Below are positions 1-11,483 of a DNA stretch of 64,000 nt, one piece after another; the first letter of the stretch is position 1, and each line of letters opens with the position of its first letter. The notes beneath the pieces are model-generated. The model was not told the origin of the DNA and did no database searches. It worked only from the letters and a program-made list of their open reading frames with translations. The stretch is from the NCBI GenBank assembly GCA_965178125.1, contig OZ237775.1, forward strand, positions 62,001-126,000. The letters are read 5' to 3'. Source of the DNA: Bilabrum cf. latius (taxonomy: Eukaryota; Bigyra: Bicosoecida; Bigyra; Bicosoecida). Made by a program: the position numbers and the translations under genes.

Positions 1-1528
1 CCGCTCGCTTCCTCGATGGCGAGGTCCTCTGCGGAACCACCGGCGCCGCGCACGGTGTAGCCCAGCACTCCGAGGAGAGGCACCGGCGTCTTGGGGTTGT
101 AGAGCGACTCGAGCGGGACGTAGGCCGTCATGGGCGCGTTGAGGCCGAGGAAGAAGAGGCCCGAGAGGAAGAGGAAGAGCACGCGCGGGATGCGGGTGGG
201 CAGCACGCTGAATGCCGTGCTGGGGTTGTCCAGCCGCTCCACGGAGCCCATGGTGACCGTGTAGGCGGCCTGTCCGTTGAGGTACATGACGGGCTGGAAG
301 GAGGGTCCCACCAGGGCGGTCTGCGGACACAGGCAGTAGCCCATCGTCTCGAGGAAGGAGGGCACCTGGGGCAGGCACGTGGCCAGCCGCTGGTCGGCGA
401 GGCGGGCCGACTTCGAGAGCGCCTTGCTTGCCTTGACCTTCTTCTCGGTCTCCTGCTTCAGGGCCGGGTCCATCTTGTACGTGTCGTGGGCTGCCTTGGC
501 GGCGTGGGCGGAGCCCTTGGCCTCCTTGGCGGCCTTGGAGATGGCCCGCGCGGCTGCCAGCTCGGGCTTAGAACCGTCGTACGCAGCGAATGCGAGTGAC
601 GTAAGCTTGACCACGAGCACCATCTGTGCCGCGCAATCGTCAATAGCATCGGTGGCCGCATCGGGGCGCATGATGTGCCTGTAGAAGAGGAAGAAGAAGG
701 CCACCGAGCAGCCCGCCAAGTGCCACCAGGGCGTCTTGCCCAGCTTGGGCAGATCCGAGTCCGAGTCCTCCTTCTGCTCCTTGCGGTCCTTGAACGTGGG
801 GAGGCTGATCGTGAGGGCCAGCCAGGTTAGGGCAGCGCTGATGGGCACGTAGATCCAAGCCCCGCCGAAGACGAACTGCAGCAGCAGAGACCCGAAGATG
901 GCGTCGCACAGGTGCCTCGTCACACCGCGGGGCAGCATGCAGCCGATCATGGCCAGCGGGTATGTGCCCAGCAGGGCGAGCAGGAATTTGAGGGAACCCT
1001 CAGGGAGGCCAGAGGCGTTCACAGCTGCGGTGGGATCATGGGCGCGGCGAGCAGGCGATGCGGAGGTAGTTTGGGCCGGGCAGGCAAAAGAGGGTCTGGT
1101 GGGTCTCGGGCCCAAAATAATTAAACTTGCCGAGGAGGACGGAACCATACAAATCGATTCGATGATAGAGGTGCCGCATGCCATGGGACCTCATCGCAGG
1201 GCAAGTCGAGAAGTAGCCTGGACACGCGGCCGTTGCTCCCTAGGCCAGTTCCCCCGAAATCCTGCCATTTATTGAGTAACGAGCACGGTGCCAGCTTGCT
1301 CTCACCTTCATCCAAATATGGCTGAACTGGGGCAAAATCCCAAGCAGCATGCTTCAACAGGGGCTGCTCTACAGCAGCGATTTGCGAGAGCACTTCCCCG
1401 AAGGCAGACTGAGCAGTGCCCAGTCCGGCAGGGATGGCCTGACCAACGGCCTTGACCCCCGCCTCGATATGTGTCGAGAAGTCAACCTTCAGCAGCACAT
1501 CCGTCACCGATCGAGTGACGGCCTGCAT
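1..1528 (-). CDS. MBOAT-family lysophospholipid acyltransferase (3' end outside window)
   Basis: Membrane-bound O-acyltransferase of the lysophospholipid type (ALE1/LPCAT/MBOAT1-2 group), which reacylates lysophospholipids in the ER membrane. Two exons: 1306-1528 and 1-1024. The intron at 1025-1305 has donor GTGAGA and acceptor CCGCAG and is phase 1. After the join the protein reads into LPEGSLKFLLALLGTYPLAM and later a hydrophobic IFGSLLLQFVFGGAW segment. Family marks follow: MVLVVKLTSLAFAAYDG and, near residue 270, PSFLETMGYCLCPQTALVGP. A charged Ala/Lys-rich linker lies between them. The catalytic His region would be beyond base 1, so activity cannot be judged. The ATG at 1528 is the first in frame. 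Substrate class is inferred from family resemblance only. Confidence 0.8.
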
Positions 1529-1740
1529 GGAGAAACGACAGATTGATTGACTGGATCGCGGTCGAGCGGAACCTTTGGACTTGGCCCGGCGCCGCGCACA
1601 ACCTACCAGTCTAGACTAGATGGCCCTGGTTGAGCCTGCAGCGTAGTCTGCATTGCTGTTTGAATCGATACTGTCTCAAATCCACGGTGCAATCGGTCAC
1701 ACACTGCAGCAGGCCACCGCTCCGCCCGTTCGGCCCCGTC

Positions 1741-4437
1741 TCACGCCAGCCCCGCCTTGGCCCTCTTCTTCTCGTGCCCGTTCATGGCCTTGGCCAGCTT
1801 GTTCCTCTGCCCCTTGCTCAGTTCATTGCCCTCCCCGTCATGCGTGGGCACCCCCTTGTCGTCCCACTGCGAGAACTTGCCCCTGTGCTCCGCGAACGCA
1901 TCGCTCGTCCCCTTGAACATCTCCGCACCGGGCACTGCCAGCTTGGCCTGCTTGAGGGCGGCCGCCCGCTCCCTCTCCTCCGCGGCCTTGCGCTTGGCGG
2001 CCGCCCTCTCCTCCTGCGCCGCCCTCTTCGCCTCCAGCTCCTTCATCAACGACTCCGGGTCCTCCAGCTTCCACCGGGAGTCCCCGCTCTCCCCCTTGTC
2101 CTCGAGCCGAACACCGAGCCGGGGCAGAGCCTCGTCGCGCACCGCATCGCACGCGCGCCGCACCGCAGCCTTCACGTCCTCCTCCTTGAGCGCCCCGCGC
2201 ACGCTGGCCCGGAAATCCCGAAGCGCGTCCAGCACGGGCCCCAGGACCGCTTCCCTGTCACCGGCCCCCGCCCCCCCCGCGGCATCGTCATCTTGCCCCA
2301 GCATGAAGCCCAGCCTGGGCCGAGGGTCAATGAGCCCGAAGCACCGCAGAGTCCTGGTCAGGTACTGCACTACGGCTTGCACCAGGGCGGGGACAGCCCC
2401 CTGCCCCTTCTTCTCCTGCTCGCCCATGTACCGGTTGGCCGCGTTCACCAGCCCCATGAGCGCCTTCATCGCAGTGGGAGTGTCAAAGTCGTCTGCCAGG
2501 GCCGCACGCACCGCCTCCTGGGTCTCCAGCAGAGCAGTTGCAACCACCCGCTCCCCCACGCCCCACACCTCGGCCGGCACAGCGCGCAGGGCGCCGGCAG
2601 CCGCTGCGAAGTCAAGGGCCGGTTTGGCCGCCGGTTCGCTCGCCCCCGCGCCGGAGGCCGCCGTCCCCGCCACGGCCGCCTCCATCTCCGCCAGCCTGGC
2701 TGCATCCACCACGGCCGTCCCGATGGCGTCCATGGCCTTGTCGGTGGCGCTCTGAGCGTCCCTGAGCACCGCTTTGGCCGCCCCGAAGAACTGCGCCAGC
2801 TGCCTCTCCTGACCCACGGCCGCCTCCATGGCGTCCTTGGACCACGTCAGGGGGGCGTTGTACTTGTGCGCCAGGAAGAAGAGGCGCACCTGCCTGGCCG
2901 AGTGCTGCCCCGGGCCCGAGCCCACCACGTCCTTGATCTTGAGGAAGTTCTTGAGGCTCTTGCTCATCTTCTGCCCGTCGATGTTCAGGTGCCCGCTGTG
3001 CAGCCAGTAGTTGACCCACTGCCGCACCCCCAGCGCGGCCTGCGACTGCGCCACCTCGTTCTCGTGGTGCGGGAACTTGAGGTCGCACCCTCCGCTGTGG
3101 ATGTCGAAGGGACCAGAGGCAGCCAAGGCGTACCTGGGGTTCGAGGGGTTGCGCGGGTCATCCAGTGGCACGGCAGCACCCTCGGCCCCCGCTGCCTCCT
3201 CCTCACTCTTCCCGTCTCCCTCGGTTGCACCACCCTGCGATGCACCCGCCAACCGCCCGCCCACGGAGAGCCCCGCGCCCCACCCGCTCCCCTCCCCCGA
3301 GGGCAGCCTCTCGGCGGCGGGGCAGTGCGCAGAGGGCCGTGGTGCCCCCAGCACCGCGTCATCCCTCTCAGCTAGCGAGAGACCCCCGAATGCAGAGGCG
3401 CTCATTGCGCTGCACTCAATATGCCAGCCTGGCCTGCCCATGCCCCACGGGCTCGCCCACTCCGGCTCCCCTGGCTTGCTGGCCTTCCACAGCGCAAAGT
3501 CACCGTCGGATTTCTTCTCGGCCACCTTGGGCCCTCCCTCCCCCTCCCCCTCTCCCCCCCCCTGCTGCTGCTGGGAGAGCACCCCCTCGGCCTCGGCCAG
3601 CAGGGCCTTGCCCTCTTGACCCACGTTCTCTGGCACCAACACACCGTAGGGGGCACGAGCACCGGCGCCGCGGGCCCCCGGTGCACCTCCCGCCCCGCCC
3701 TCCTGGGATGACCCTCCCCCTTTGCCCTTGCCCTTGCCCCCCTTCTTGCCCTTGCCCGGGGCGCCTTGCTCCCCTACCGGTGCGGGCTCCCGCTCGTCGT
3801 AGGCCGCCGTGTCGAAGTACACGGACCCGTTGCTTTCGTACGCCATGCCCTTGCGCTGGATCTCCAGGATGAAGGCGATCACCTGGTCCACGTGCTCGCT
3901 CACACGGGTCACCACGTCGGGGCGCTCCACGCCGAGCTTCGCCATGTCGCGGTCGAACTCGAGCTCGTAGTAGCGAGCCAGCGTGCTGAAATCAACGCCC
4001 GTTTCGTTGGATCTCTTGATAATCTTATCTTCGATATCCGTGACATTTTGGCACAGGAGCACGTGGTAGCCGAAAAAGTCTCGCATGATGCGCCGCAAGA
4101 TGTCGAACGACAAGTACGTGCGCGCATGACCCAAATGTGCGCTGTCATACACCGTCGGACCGCACATGTACCACAGCACCTAGTTTCCTCGGATAGGTAC
4201 GAATGGCGTCTGCGAAAGAGGTTTTGAGACGAGCAGCGAAGAGGTGGAGTGCGAGGCCGCGGGAACATGGATGCAAATACAAGTCCAGACACAAGTCTGT
4301 TCGGCGTGGTGAGGGTACCGCCGATTCACTGCCATATTCGAACATCATCTTACCTTCGTTCGAGTCAAAGAGTTCATCATGTTTAGCGGGTACGCAGTAG
4401 CAAAGGTTCCACGGAGCCCCCCCGCTGGCCGCGGCAT
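1741..4437 (-). CDS. CARS: Cysteinyl-tRNA synthetase, cytosolic type
   Basis: Class I synthetase charging tRNA-Cys. Exon 1 is 4354-4437 and exon 2 is 1741-4209; the 144-bp intron starts GTAAG and ends TTTCGCAG. The join gives NSLTRTKTPFVPIRGN followed by an in-frame TAG (4180-4182) and then VLWYMCGPTVYD, as in eukaryotic CysRS, where the TAG site is a Lys/Gln-like position. The HIGH motif is AHLGHA near residue 52 and the KMSKS loop (GQKMSKSLKNFL) near residue 440. The protein is about 850 aa. A Gly/Lys-rich insert lies near residues 165-215, and an insert of about 100 residues splits the conserved block between WHIECSAM and the downstream FDIHSGGCDLKFPHHENE. The C-terminal tail is Lys/Glu-rich and stops at TGA. 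The 28-residue exon 1 is weakly basic; organellar targeting is possible but unproven. Confidence 0.93.
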
Positions 4438-4665
4438 GATCCATTGCGCCAACCGCCTTTTCTATCGCTTATCCTGATCATCCTGGCCAGCTGCAGCAGA
4501 TGATGCGGCTGTTGACGCCATTTCAGAACTACTTGTCACTGTGGCTGCGCCAGCGCAGGACAGACACGATCCGCAAGAAAAGATGTGCTCCGGATCCCAC
4601 AATCTCGCGCGAGCATTTGGTGCCCAAACGATGATTGTGCTGTTAGCAGTGTACTAATCAAAACT

Positions 4666-5853
4666 ATGTACGAGTATATGTATATCTATGGATTCATTGC
4701 AACGATCGCAGCACTGGCCCTTGCGGCCTTAGCAGCCTTATCTAAGGTTGGCGTTGTGCTTTTTGCACTCCACCCACTTCTTCTTTGCTCGGGGTATGGT
4801 GCCATGATGCTTGCAATTGGTGCATACTACATGCCACCTGGGTGGCTATCAGAATCTCCTCTCATGGGCCGACTCCGCGCTAGAGCCACTCACGCCAGGC
4901 TACAGGTAGCCGCGGCGATTCTCATTGCAACTGGAGTTGCCGGCATTCTAGCGAACAAGATGTACACTGGGAAGAGCCTGTGGTCAGGTTCACTGCACGC
5001 GTGGATTGGTGCCATGGCCTCCGCCACCGCTTTGCTGCAGGCGGGCTGCGGCCTTCTCAAGCGCCCCGCGCGGCTCGCCGCTCCTGCCCGCCCCTAGTCC
5101 TACTAGCCGAGGCGCCCTCTGGACGCGAGCAGCGGCGACTCGATCGGCGCTGCCGCTCCTGCGGGTAGCCATAGCGATGAATCAGATGAGAGGCGCGGCT
5201 TGGTTTCGGGTACCCCCGTGCCCATGGCGGATGGGGCATGCTCTGCACCAGTGGCAGGGGCAGGCAGGATGCCGTTGGGGGATGGGGCATGCTCTGCACC
5301 AGTGGCAGGGGCAGGCAGGATGCCGTTGGGGGATGGGGCATGCTCTGCACCAGTGGCAGGGGCAGGCAGGATGCCGTTGGGGGATGCTGTGTCCGGCGAC
5401 GGGGGTCAGGGGAGAGGTGATATGGGCCCCGCGGGGGACGAAGAGACATACCCTCCTTCACTGCTGGGGGCTTGTACATTAAGGGCAGCTTGCATGGGCG
5501 CAGGCTCGGTGGGGGCTGCTGCCACACATACAGGCATACCGTCCACACAAGCCTGCGCGGGCTCTGGGGCGGCGGCTTGGGGGCCGGTGGCGTGGATGGT
5601 GGCCAAGCACGGGGTCGCGGGGCCATGGGTGGCAGCAGGCGGGCTGCTGGCTGTGTGCTCAGGCACTGCAGCGCTGTGGGGTTCCTGGGATGGGCCGGTT
5701 TCGTCAATCGTGGCGCTACTGGCAGCGTTAGGGGCAGCATGGCTGGCTATGGGCAGAGCGGAATCGATACGGAGGGGGCAAATGAAGGCCGAGCAGAGAG
5801 GCTGGGTAGTGGCAGAACCCCGGCGTGGCGATACAGACAAGTCGCAGCCATAA
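4666..5853 (+). CDS. Cytochrome b561-domain (CYB561D2-like) membrane protein with long tail
   Basis: N-terminal half resembles the D2-type cytochrome b561 domain, a di-heme transmembrane electron carrier. Successive hydrophobic helices carry histidines in FALHPLLL, THARLQ and SLHAWIG, the usual heme-ligand settings. Standard reading would stop at TAG 5095-5097, but the frame stays open through that TAG and another at 5104-5106. It continues into a tail with three exact 17-residue repeats and two more hydrophobic segments, ending at TAA 5851-5853 (395 aa). The ATG at 4666 directly precedes the first helix; a GTG at 4585 is in frame upstream, and an acceptor-like GTTAGCAG just upstream could mean a missed 5' exon. 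Divergent from CysRS. Electron-transfer role is inferred from the domain. Confidence 0.65.
5230..5382 (+). repeat. Three tandem 51-bp repeats inside a coding region
   Basis: Units 5230-5280, 5281-5331 and 5332-5382 are essentially identical and in frame. Each encodes 17 residues beginning DGACSAPVAG. They lie in the C-terminal tail of the b561-like protein, so copy-number changes would not shift the frame. Confidence 0.9.
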
Positions 5854-5886
5854 TGTACTTCGGGGTTAGGCTGCGTTCGTGCGTTG

Positions 5887-5915
5887 GCATTGGCGCCGCT
5901 GCTCGGCGCCAATGC
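5887..5915. other. Perfect inverted repeat (hairpin) after the b561-like gene
   Basis: Eleven-base arms GCATTGGCGCC and GGCGCCAATGC flank a 7-base loop, 34 bp after the TAA of the b561-like gene and 104 bp before the next start codon. It would fold in either transcript. Function unknown; a 3'-UTR structure is the simplest idea. Confidence 0.7.
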
Positions 5916-6019
5916 GAGGATGAAGATTATCGACCTGATAGCATTGCATAACAGCAAACCGAGGCTACCCGGCATCCTGCTAGCGCTACGAAAATCTCAG
6001 AAAGGTATTTTTTGCCACA

Positions 6020-6776
6020 ATGGGGCGAGACAAAGGGTCAAATCCCGTCGAGGCTCACAGGCGCGCGCAACGAAAAAAACAAGCAGCCAAAGAGAAGAAA
6101 CAGCGCACGTAGGTTCGCGAAGTGGCGTTAAAGCACCGGGATATACAAGACCTGCGCGATGAAGTTTTTAGAGCAAAGATGGGCATCAAACGTGCTCCGT
6201 TGGGGCCCCAACGTGTACAGCTGGAGATGCACGTGGACAAGCTGCAAGCGAAGCTACGGACCGCAGTTCGAGTGCAGCACGGAGACGAAGCTCTTGCTAA
6301 AGAGATAGAGCGCTAGCGAAAAGAGGCGGCAGACGAAGTTGCCGAGCGCGAGTAGGCCGAGGCAGCAGAGGCGCCGGGTGGAGCACTGGAAGACGAGGCG
6401 CAGCGAAGGGCACGAGAGGCCGAGGAGGCACAAGCAAGGCAAGAAGCAGCCGCAGAAGAAGCTGCTTTAAAACGACAAGCCATGGCATTCATGCCATCTA
6501 ACCTTCGACGCAAATAGAAGCGAGCGAGAGCACAGCAGCAACCCAATACTCTCGCCAGCTAGCGAGCAAGTGCTCCCGCCAGCAGTGCCAGTGGCACGCA
6601 AGCAGTGCCTGACGCTACATCGTCTCCCATCATTGCTCCCATAGACAGCAAGTTGCCCGAACAGCCTGCTTCGAAACGCGCTAGGATGGAGGTGGGCAGT
6701 AGTGGGAAGGTAGGCGCAGTCCAGGCACAGGGCAAGGCGCAAGATGCAAGGGGGGGCGATTTACTCACGATCGATT

Positions 6777-6829
<53 letters not shown>

Positions 6830-7336
6830 GTTGGTATTGGGGCGGGATCATCGCTCCAGCCCCGACCTGCAGCTGCCATGGCATCCACAGCATCGTCATC
6901 TTCCACGTCTGCCTCAACTCCGACCCCCATCTAGCTATCTGCTGTCGATTTGCTGGGACTACCCTTGCCCGCTGCTCCCACAAAGACTGATACTGAGCCT
7001 AGGCAGATGCCTCAGTCTCAGGCTGCGTCCCGATCCAAGCCACAGGCCCCTGCCCCTGCCCCTGCCTCCGCCCCCGCCCCCGCCCCCGCCGTGCCCCACC
7101 TGTCAGCATCAACAGCGGTTAAGGCAACTCTGGCCCAGGAAAATTTGACTCGCCATGATGCAGGGACAGCAAAGGGGGGCGAGACCAGCGAAGGCCACCC
7201 AGCCCAAGGTGAGGCTAACGGGGTGCGTGGTGGCATGGGAGGTGCAATAACGAATGGTACTAGTAGCACCGAGGCTGAAGGAGCCAAGGACGCAGATGCA
7301 GCGCTGCAAGACCTGTTCGCCATGGACACGGACTGA
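6020..7336 (+). CDS. WBP11-like splicing factor
   Basis: The N-terminus MGRDKGSNPVEAHRRAQRKK and the following Lys/Arg/Gln-rich helix match the Wbp11 N-terminal domain (start of metazoan WBP11, a spliceosome-associated WW-domain ligand). The body is a charged coiled region, then low-complexity Pro/Ala/Met-Gly sequence, ending in an acidic-hydrophobic tail LQDLFAMDTD and TGA. The frame crosses six TAG codons (6110, 6314, 6353, 6515, 6560, 6932) and gives 438 aa; in the standard code it would be seven fragments. Proline-rich WW-binding motifs typical of animal WBP11 are weak here, so the name rests mainly on the N-terminal domain. Confidence 0.6.
6779..6830 (+). repeat. ATGGGC hexanucleotide run coding for Met-Gly repeats
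   Basis: Almost nine tandem ATGGGC units inside the WBP11-like gene, read as (MG)n in frame. A simple-sequence repeat likely to vary in length. Confidence 0.95.
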
Positions 7337-7939
7337 AGGAGCCATGCCTGCGGGTATGAGCGGGTATGGAATGGTATAGCCTATTCAAGCAGAGGAGGGA
7401 GGCAGCAGAGAGCTCGGCACCAAGCAGTGGGGGCAGAGACATGGAATGGTATAGCCTATTCAAGCAGAGGAGGGAGGCAGCAGAGAGCTCGGCACCAAGC
7501 AGTGGGGGCAGAGACATGTGCAGCGGCTACTGCCGCCGCGCCTGTGGCAGCCATTGAGCAAACAGATGCCGGAGTCAACCAACAGGTCGGAGCCAGGGAG
7601 GCGCAGGCGTAGCTGCGAACCCGGTGGGCGCCGATGGACAGGGGGCCGGCACAGGCGACGATAAGTGTGATGTCAATGGGAGAACACAATGGGAGGAAGG
7701 GGGGTCCAGGTGCCAGGCACAAGGGAGACGCGAGTGGCAGCGGGCTGCATCCACAAATGGATGGCTGGCAGCGCGCCGAAGAGGCCAAGAGGCTCTGGTC
7801 GCATATGGTCGCAAATGGGGCGAGCCTTAGGCGATCCGGTTTCTTGACCAATAACTTGTTTTGCTTGCGCTGACTTTTAGTATTAATGCAATGCTCATGG
7901 ATAAAATCAAATCGATAGAATGCTGTCAACCGACTCGAC
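7337..7939. other. Intergenic stretch between convergent genes
   Basis: About 600 bp between the TGA of the WBP11-like gene and the TGA of the minus-strand histone-fold gene. It contains a tandem 75-bp duplication and short open frames on both strands, none with family resemblance, a good start or a consistent end. I see no supported gene. Confidence 0.5.
7366..7515. repeat. Tandem 75-bp duplication
   Basis: Two identical 75-bp units, 7366-7440 and 7441-7515, each beginning ATGGAATGGTATAGCC. Seventy-five is a multiple of three, so the frame is kept, but the plus-strand frame beginning at each ATG ends at a TGA shortly after. Perfect identity suggests a recent duplication. Confidence 0.95.
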
Positions 7940-8827
7940 TCACCCCATCGGCTCCTGCCCACTTCCAGAACCTCTCGAACCCAGCCCAGCACCGACGGAG
8001 CCGATCCCTGCCACGGTGTCTCCCCCTTGTCCAGTGCCCCAGCTAGAGCTGGTAGATGCACTGGTATGCTGCTGCTGACCTGGGGGCGGCCCCCACCTTT
8101 GTGCCCCTGTCCCTGCTGCCCCTGCTGCTGCTGGTGGCTTGTGAGTAGATCTAGGCGCGAACGCAGCGCCAACCATAGAAGAGGACGAAGAGGGCGAAAA
8201 GGATCGGGCTGGCGGCGCCGTGCCGGTGCTTTTAGGCCGCTGCTACTCAGCCACACTGGAAGCAGGCACAGCCACTTGGGATGTCGGGCCTGTAGCGCAG
8301 GTTGCAGTGGACCCAGACGGCGCTGCATCATACTGGGGAACCACGCGATGGGGCTAGCTGCCGGAAATCGATGGTGCAGCGTGCTGCAACGATACGGTCG
8401 AATGTGCGGTCTCAGGTAGCTGCTGCTCCTGGTGCTGTCGCTGTCTGCGTTCATTGAGGGCAGAGTCAATCGACCGAATCGCTCCTGCGAACTCATCAGA
8501 GCACAGTACCGAAACAGCAGACACTACATCAGCTGAAGAAATCTCAGATCCACCACGCGCTGCCATGACGGCAGCAGTCTCGCTTGCCAGCAGGTGCCCA
8601 AAAGCGTGGACTAGCGAAGCAACCCCTTCAACGGCACCATCGTCGTGGTAACTGATCACACGACGACTGCCTGCCTGAGAAACTTGCACATGCATTGCAT
8701 GCGAGTGGTTGATAAACCTAAGTGGTTTCTACATAGCCTTCTGGACGTCTTGCGGCCGCAGCATGCCAGTATCTCGAATTGCTCTATCCATTCTTGATCG
8801 TGGCAACTGCTCGCTCCGCCCTCTCAT
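7940..8827 (-). CDS. H2B-like histone-fold protein with Ser/Gly-rich tail
   Basis: Single exon of 295 aa, in frame across TAGs at 8354-8356, near 8256 and near 8731, ending at TGA. Residues about 60-120 read like the H2B fold: a long alpha-2 helix (VEGVASLVHAFGHLLASETA), a loop ending SEIS, an alpha-3 SADVVSAVSVLC, then an alpha-C starting SDEFAGAIRSI where H2B has PGELAKHAVSEG. It is far too divergent for a canonical H2B and has a Ser/Gly/Gln-rich C-terminal tail of about 130 residues. A histone-fold subunit of a transcription complex (TAF-like) is an alternative. The ATG at 8827 is the first of several in frame. Confidence 0.5.
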
Positions 8828-9007
8828 GATTACCGCAAGTTGCTGTCCATACTAAGGTGATTCAAGGTGCGGGAGACAGTTCGTGAAGCAGACATTCGAA
8901 TCGGTGGCTGCAGCGTTCGCCGCGCACTAGCCAGGTTGGTTCCGCAATGGCGGGTGACGTGGGCGTTTCCCTTGCTAATACTTGGACGCACGAGAATTTT
9001 TCGCAAG

Positions 9008-10405
9008 ATGCATGCTTGTCGGAAGTTTTTACGCCATACGAACCGTCTGTCTCCTCGGATTAGTTCGCATAGGTTTCTTTCTTCGTAGAGCAAAGCCCCA
9101 ACCGCAGTTCTCATGATGAACATGGGCGGTCCCTCGTCACTGGATGGAGAGCGCGATGGCGTGAAGCCTTTCCTGAGTAGATTGTTTGCTGATGGAGAAA
9201 TAATTCAATTTGGGGCGTTCCAGAACATTCTGGTGAGGCAAGCTGTTGCATCGTCAGCACGATCACTTGCTCCTCGCCCCGCCATCGATCTTGGATGGAA
9301 TTGAAGACTCAATTCGCAGGGACCTCTTATTGTTAGCCGGAGAACAGATAAAGTTAAGAAGCAGTACTCAGAGATTGGGGGCAAGAGTCCCATCGGAGAT
9401 TGGACAAAGCTGCAGGGCGAGGGGATGGTGAAGCTGCTAGATGAAATGCGCCCGGAATCTGCACCGCACAAAGCGTACACGTGCTTTCGCTACGCGCCAC
9501 CTCTTACGGAAGATGTAGTAGAGCAAATGCGAGCGGATGGAGTCAAGCGAGCCATCGCGTTCTCCCAATATCCTTAGTGGAGCTGCACTACTGCAGGGAG
9601 CAGCATGAACCACCTGTGGAGAGAGCTCAAGCGGCTGGGGGCCGAGGAGGAATTCGAGTGGAGCGTCATCGACCGCTGGCCCACACACCCCACGTACATC
9701 GACGCGCTCACCCGCCGCGTGGAGATGGGCCTCGAGCAGCTGCCCGAGGGTCCAGCTAGGGACAATGCCGTGATCATGTTCACCGCGCACTCGCTGCCAA
9801 TGTACGTGGTGGAGAGGGGGGACGCATACCCGCAGGAGGTGGGCGCCACGGTGCAGGCAGTCGTGGACAAGCTCAAGGCATCCGATCGGAGCCGCTCCGT
9901 GAGGCACGTGCTCACATGGCAGAGCAAGGTGGGCCCCCTCCCCTGGCTCGTCCCGCAGACTGGCACTGCCCTCAAGCAGCTGGCGGCCCAGGGACACAAG
10001 AGCGTGTGCCTCGTGCCCGTGGCCTTCACCTCGGACCACATCGAGACCCTGTACGAGCTGGACATCGAGTACAGGGAGGAGGCGGAGGAGGCCGGCATAC
10101 AGCACTTCGCTAGGGCGCCCTCTCTCAACGACGAGCCGCTGCTGCAGCAGGCACAGGCGGAGATCGTCAAGGAGCACCTGGACGCTGGCGAGCTGTGCTC
10201 CCCACTGTACCAGCTCAACTGCGCGGGGTGCACCAACCCGGCCTGCAGGTCGATGCTCAACCCAGTGGGCGGCAAGTACAGCAAGCTGAGGCACAGCACT
10301 GGTGGGGCCTCCTGCGTGGAGCAGTGGCCCCCAGAGGGCGACAAGGGCACGCCGCAGCAGGCGGCACTAACTGGCGAGCGCGGCCTCTCGCACATCAAGG
10401 CGTGA
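9008..10405 (+). CDS. FECH: Ferrochelatase, mitochondrial, [2Fe-2S] type
   Basis: Inserts iron into protoporphyrin IX, the last heme step, normally at the inner mitochondrial membrane. Exons 9008-9232 and 9320-10405; the 87-bp phase-0 intron runs GTGAGG to TTCGCAG, and the join [16 protein letters not shown] matches the family. The first ~35 residues are rich in Arg, His and Ser with no acids, a mitochondrial presequence, and include a TAG at 9086-9088. The TAG at 9575-9577 falls on the near-invariant second Gln of SQYPQxSC. Catalytic marks: FTAHSLPM and [13 protein letters not shown]. Cluster ligands: Cys after QYPQW and CX2CX4C in [11 protein letters not shown], as in animal and fungal enzymes. 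436 aa, TGA stop. Confidence 0.96.
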
Positions 10406-11483
10406 ATTCCCCAGTGCTGCTCCAGTTCCCGATGTTGTCCGCATCGACCAGCCGCCTGCTTGGCGGGCAACTGGTTTTTAAGGTGCGTTGTCCATCGATA
10501 AAGAACGAGCGCACAAGAGATGATCCAACAGGGATGGTAGAAATGTTCAGCTAAATTGAATCAGTGTACATGCATATCAGCACATCAAAATCGAATCGAT
10601 TCTCCAACGATGCGGGGTGTCGTCGGCGAAGCACAGCGCGAGAGAGACATGGCCACGCAAGCTAGGTGTATGGTGCGTGTGGGGCAAGAAGGGCCTGTGG
10701 TGCGCACGAGTGCATTGCACTCGTGCTCTGTGTGCGGGAGTCAACGGCGCCGTCCACATGCAGGAGCGGGGGGCAGGCAGCCCAGCAGGCTGCGAGCCTC
10801 ATCCCCGAGTCTCCCTATGGACAGCATACTGCCGGACTTACTTTATACCGGGGCACAGCTTGTGCACGAGATGGGAGAATCCATCCATCCAGCATAAACT
10901 GCCCCGCCGCACTCCACGACCAACCCCACACGCACTCCCAGCGTGCGCACATCCCACCAAGTCAACTCATCCTCGCGTCCTTTGCTCCACCGACTCACTA
11001 CTCCGCATACACTCGCATTAGGCCCCCCACCCAGATATTTCCAAAACAGCAAGACATAGTACCGCACTTGAATGCGAGGGAGGGACGACAGGACGGGGGC
11101 GCAGCCGCAGCCGCACCCCCCTCACCATCAACCCACACCCCGCGACAGACACTGGCACGCGGTCAGGGAACAAGAGACGCCGCGGGCTGTAAGTCACAGA
11201 CCTGAGCGACGGTTCCCTGCGCTGCTCGAGAGGACGGAACGGTGCAGGCTGCACCCGGCGGCAGGACAATCAATTGTCTTGCAGCCGGGGCCACGCACCT
11301 CCCACCGCGATCATCCAGATCGCAATGGCCGCCCACTCGTCAACTGCGCGCCAGCAGAGGCGCCTGCATGCATGCTCCACCTCACGCTGCTTACTGCATG
11401 CAGGCACCCAGACGATATGGTATCTTGCCGGACCAAACTCACCTCCCCTCCCCTCACTGACGTCCAACTGGGCCAAGCTCAGC
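10406..11483. other. Intergenic, about 1.1 kb between convergent genes
   Basis: Lies between the ends of ferrochelatase and HMG-CoA reductase. Open frames of up to 180 codons exist, but their translations are Pro/His/Arg-rich composition noise without recognisable domains. Nothing supported. Confidence 0.5.

Noticed and set aside
1630-3375. 581-codon plus-strand open frame
   Set aside because: Antisense shadow of CysRS in a GC-rich region; Pro/Arg/His-rich with no domain.
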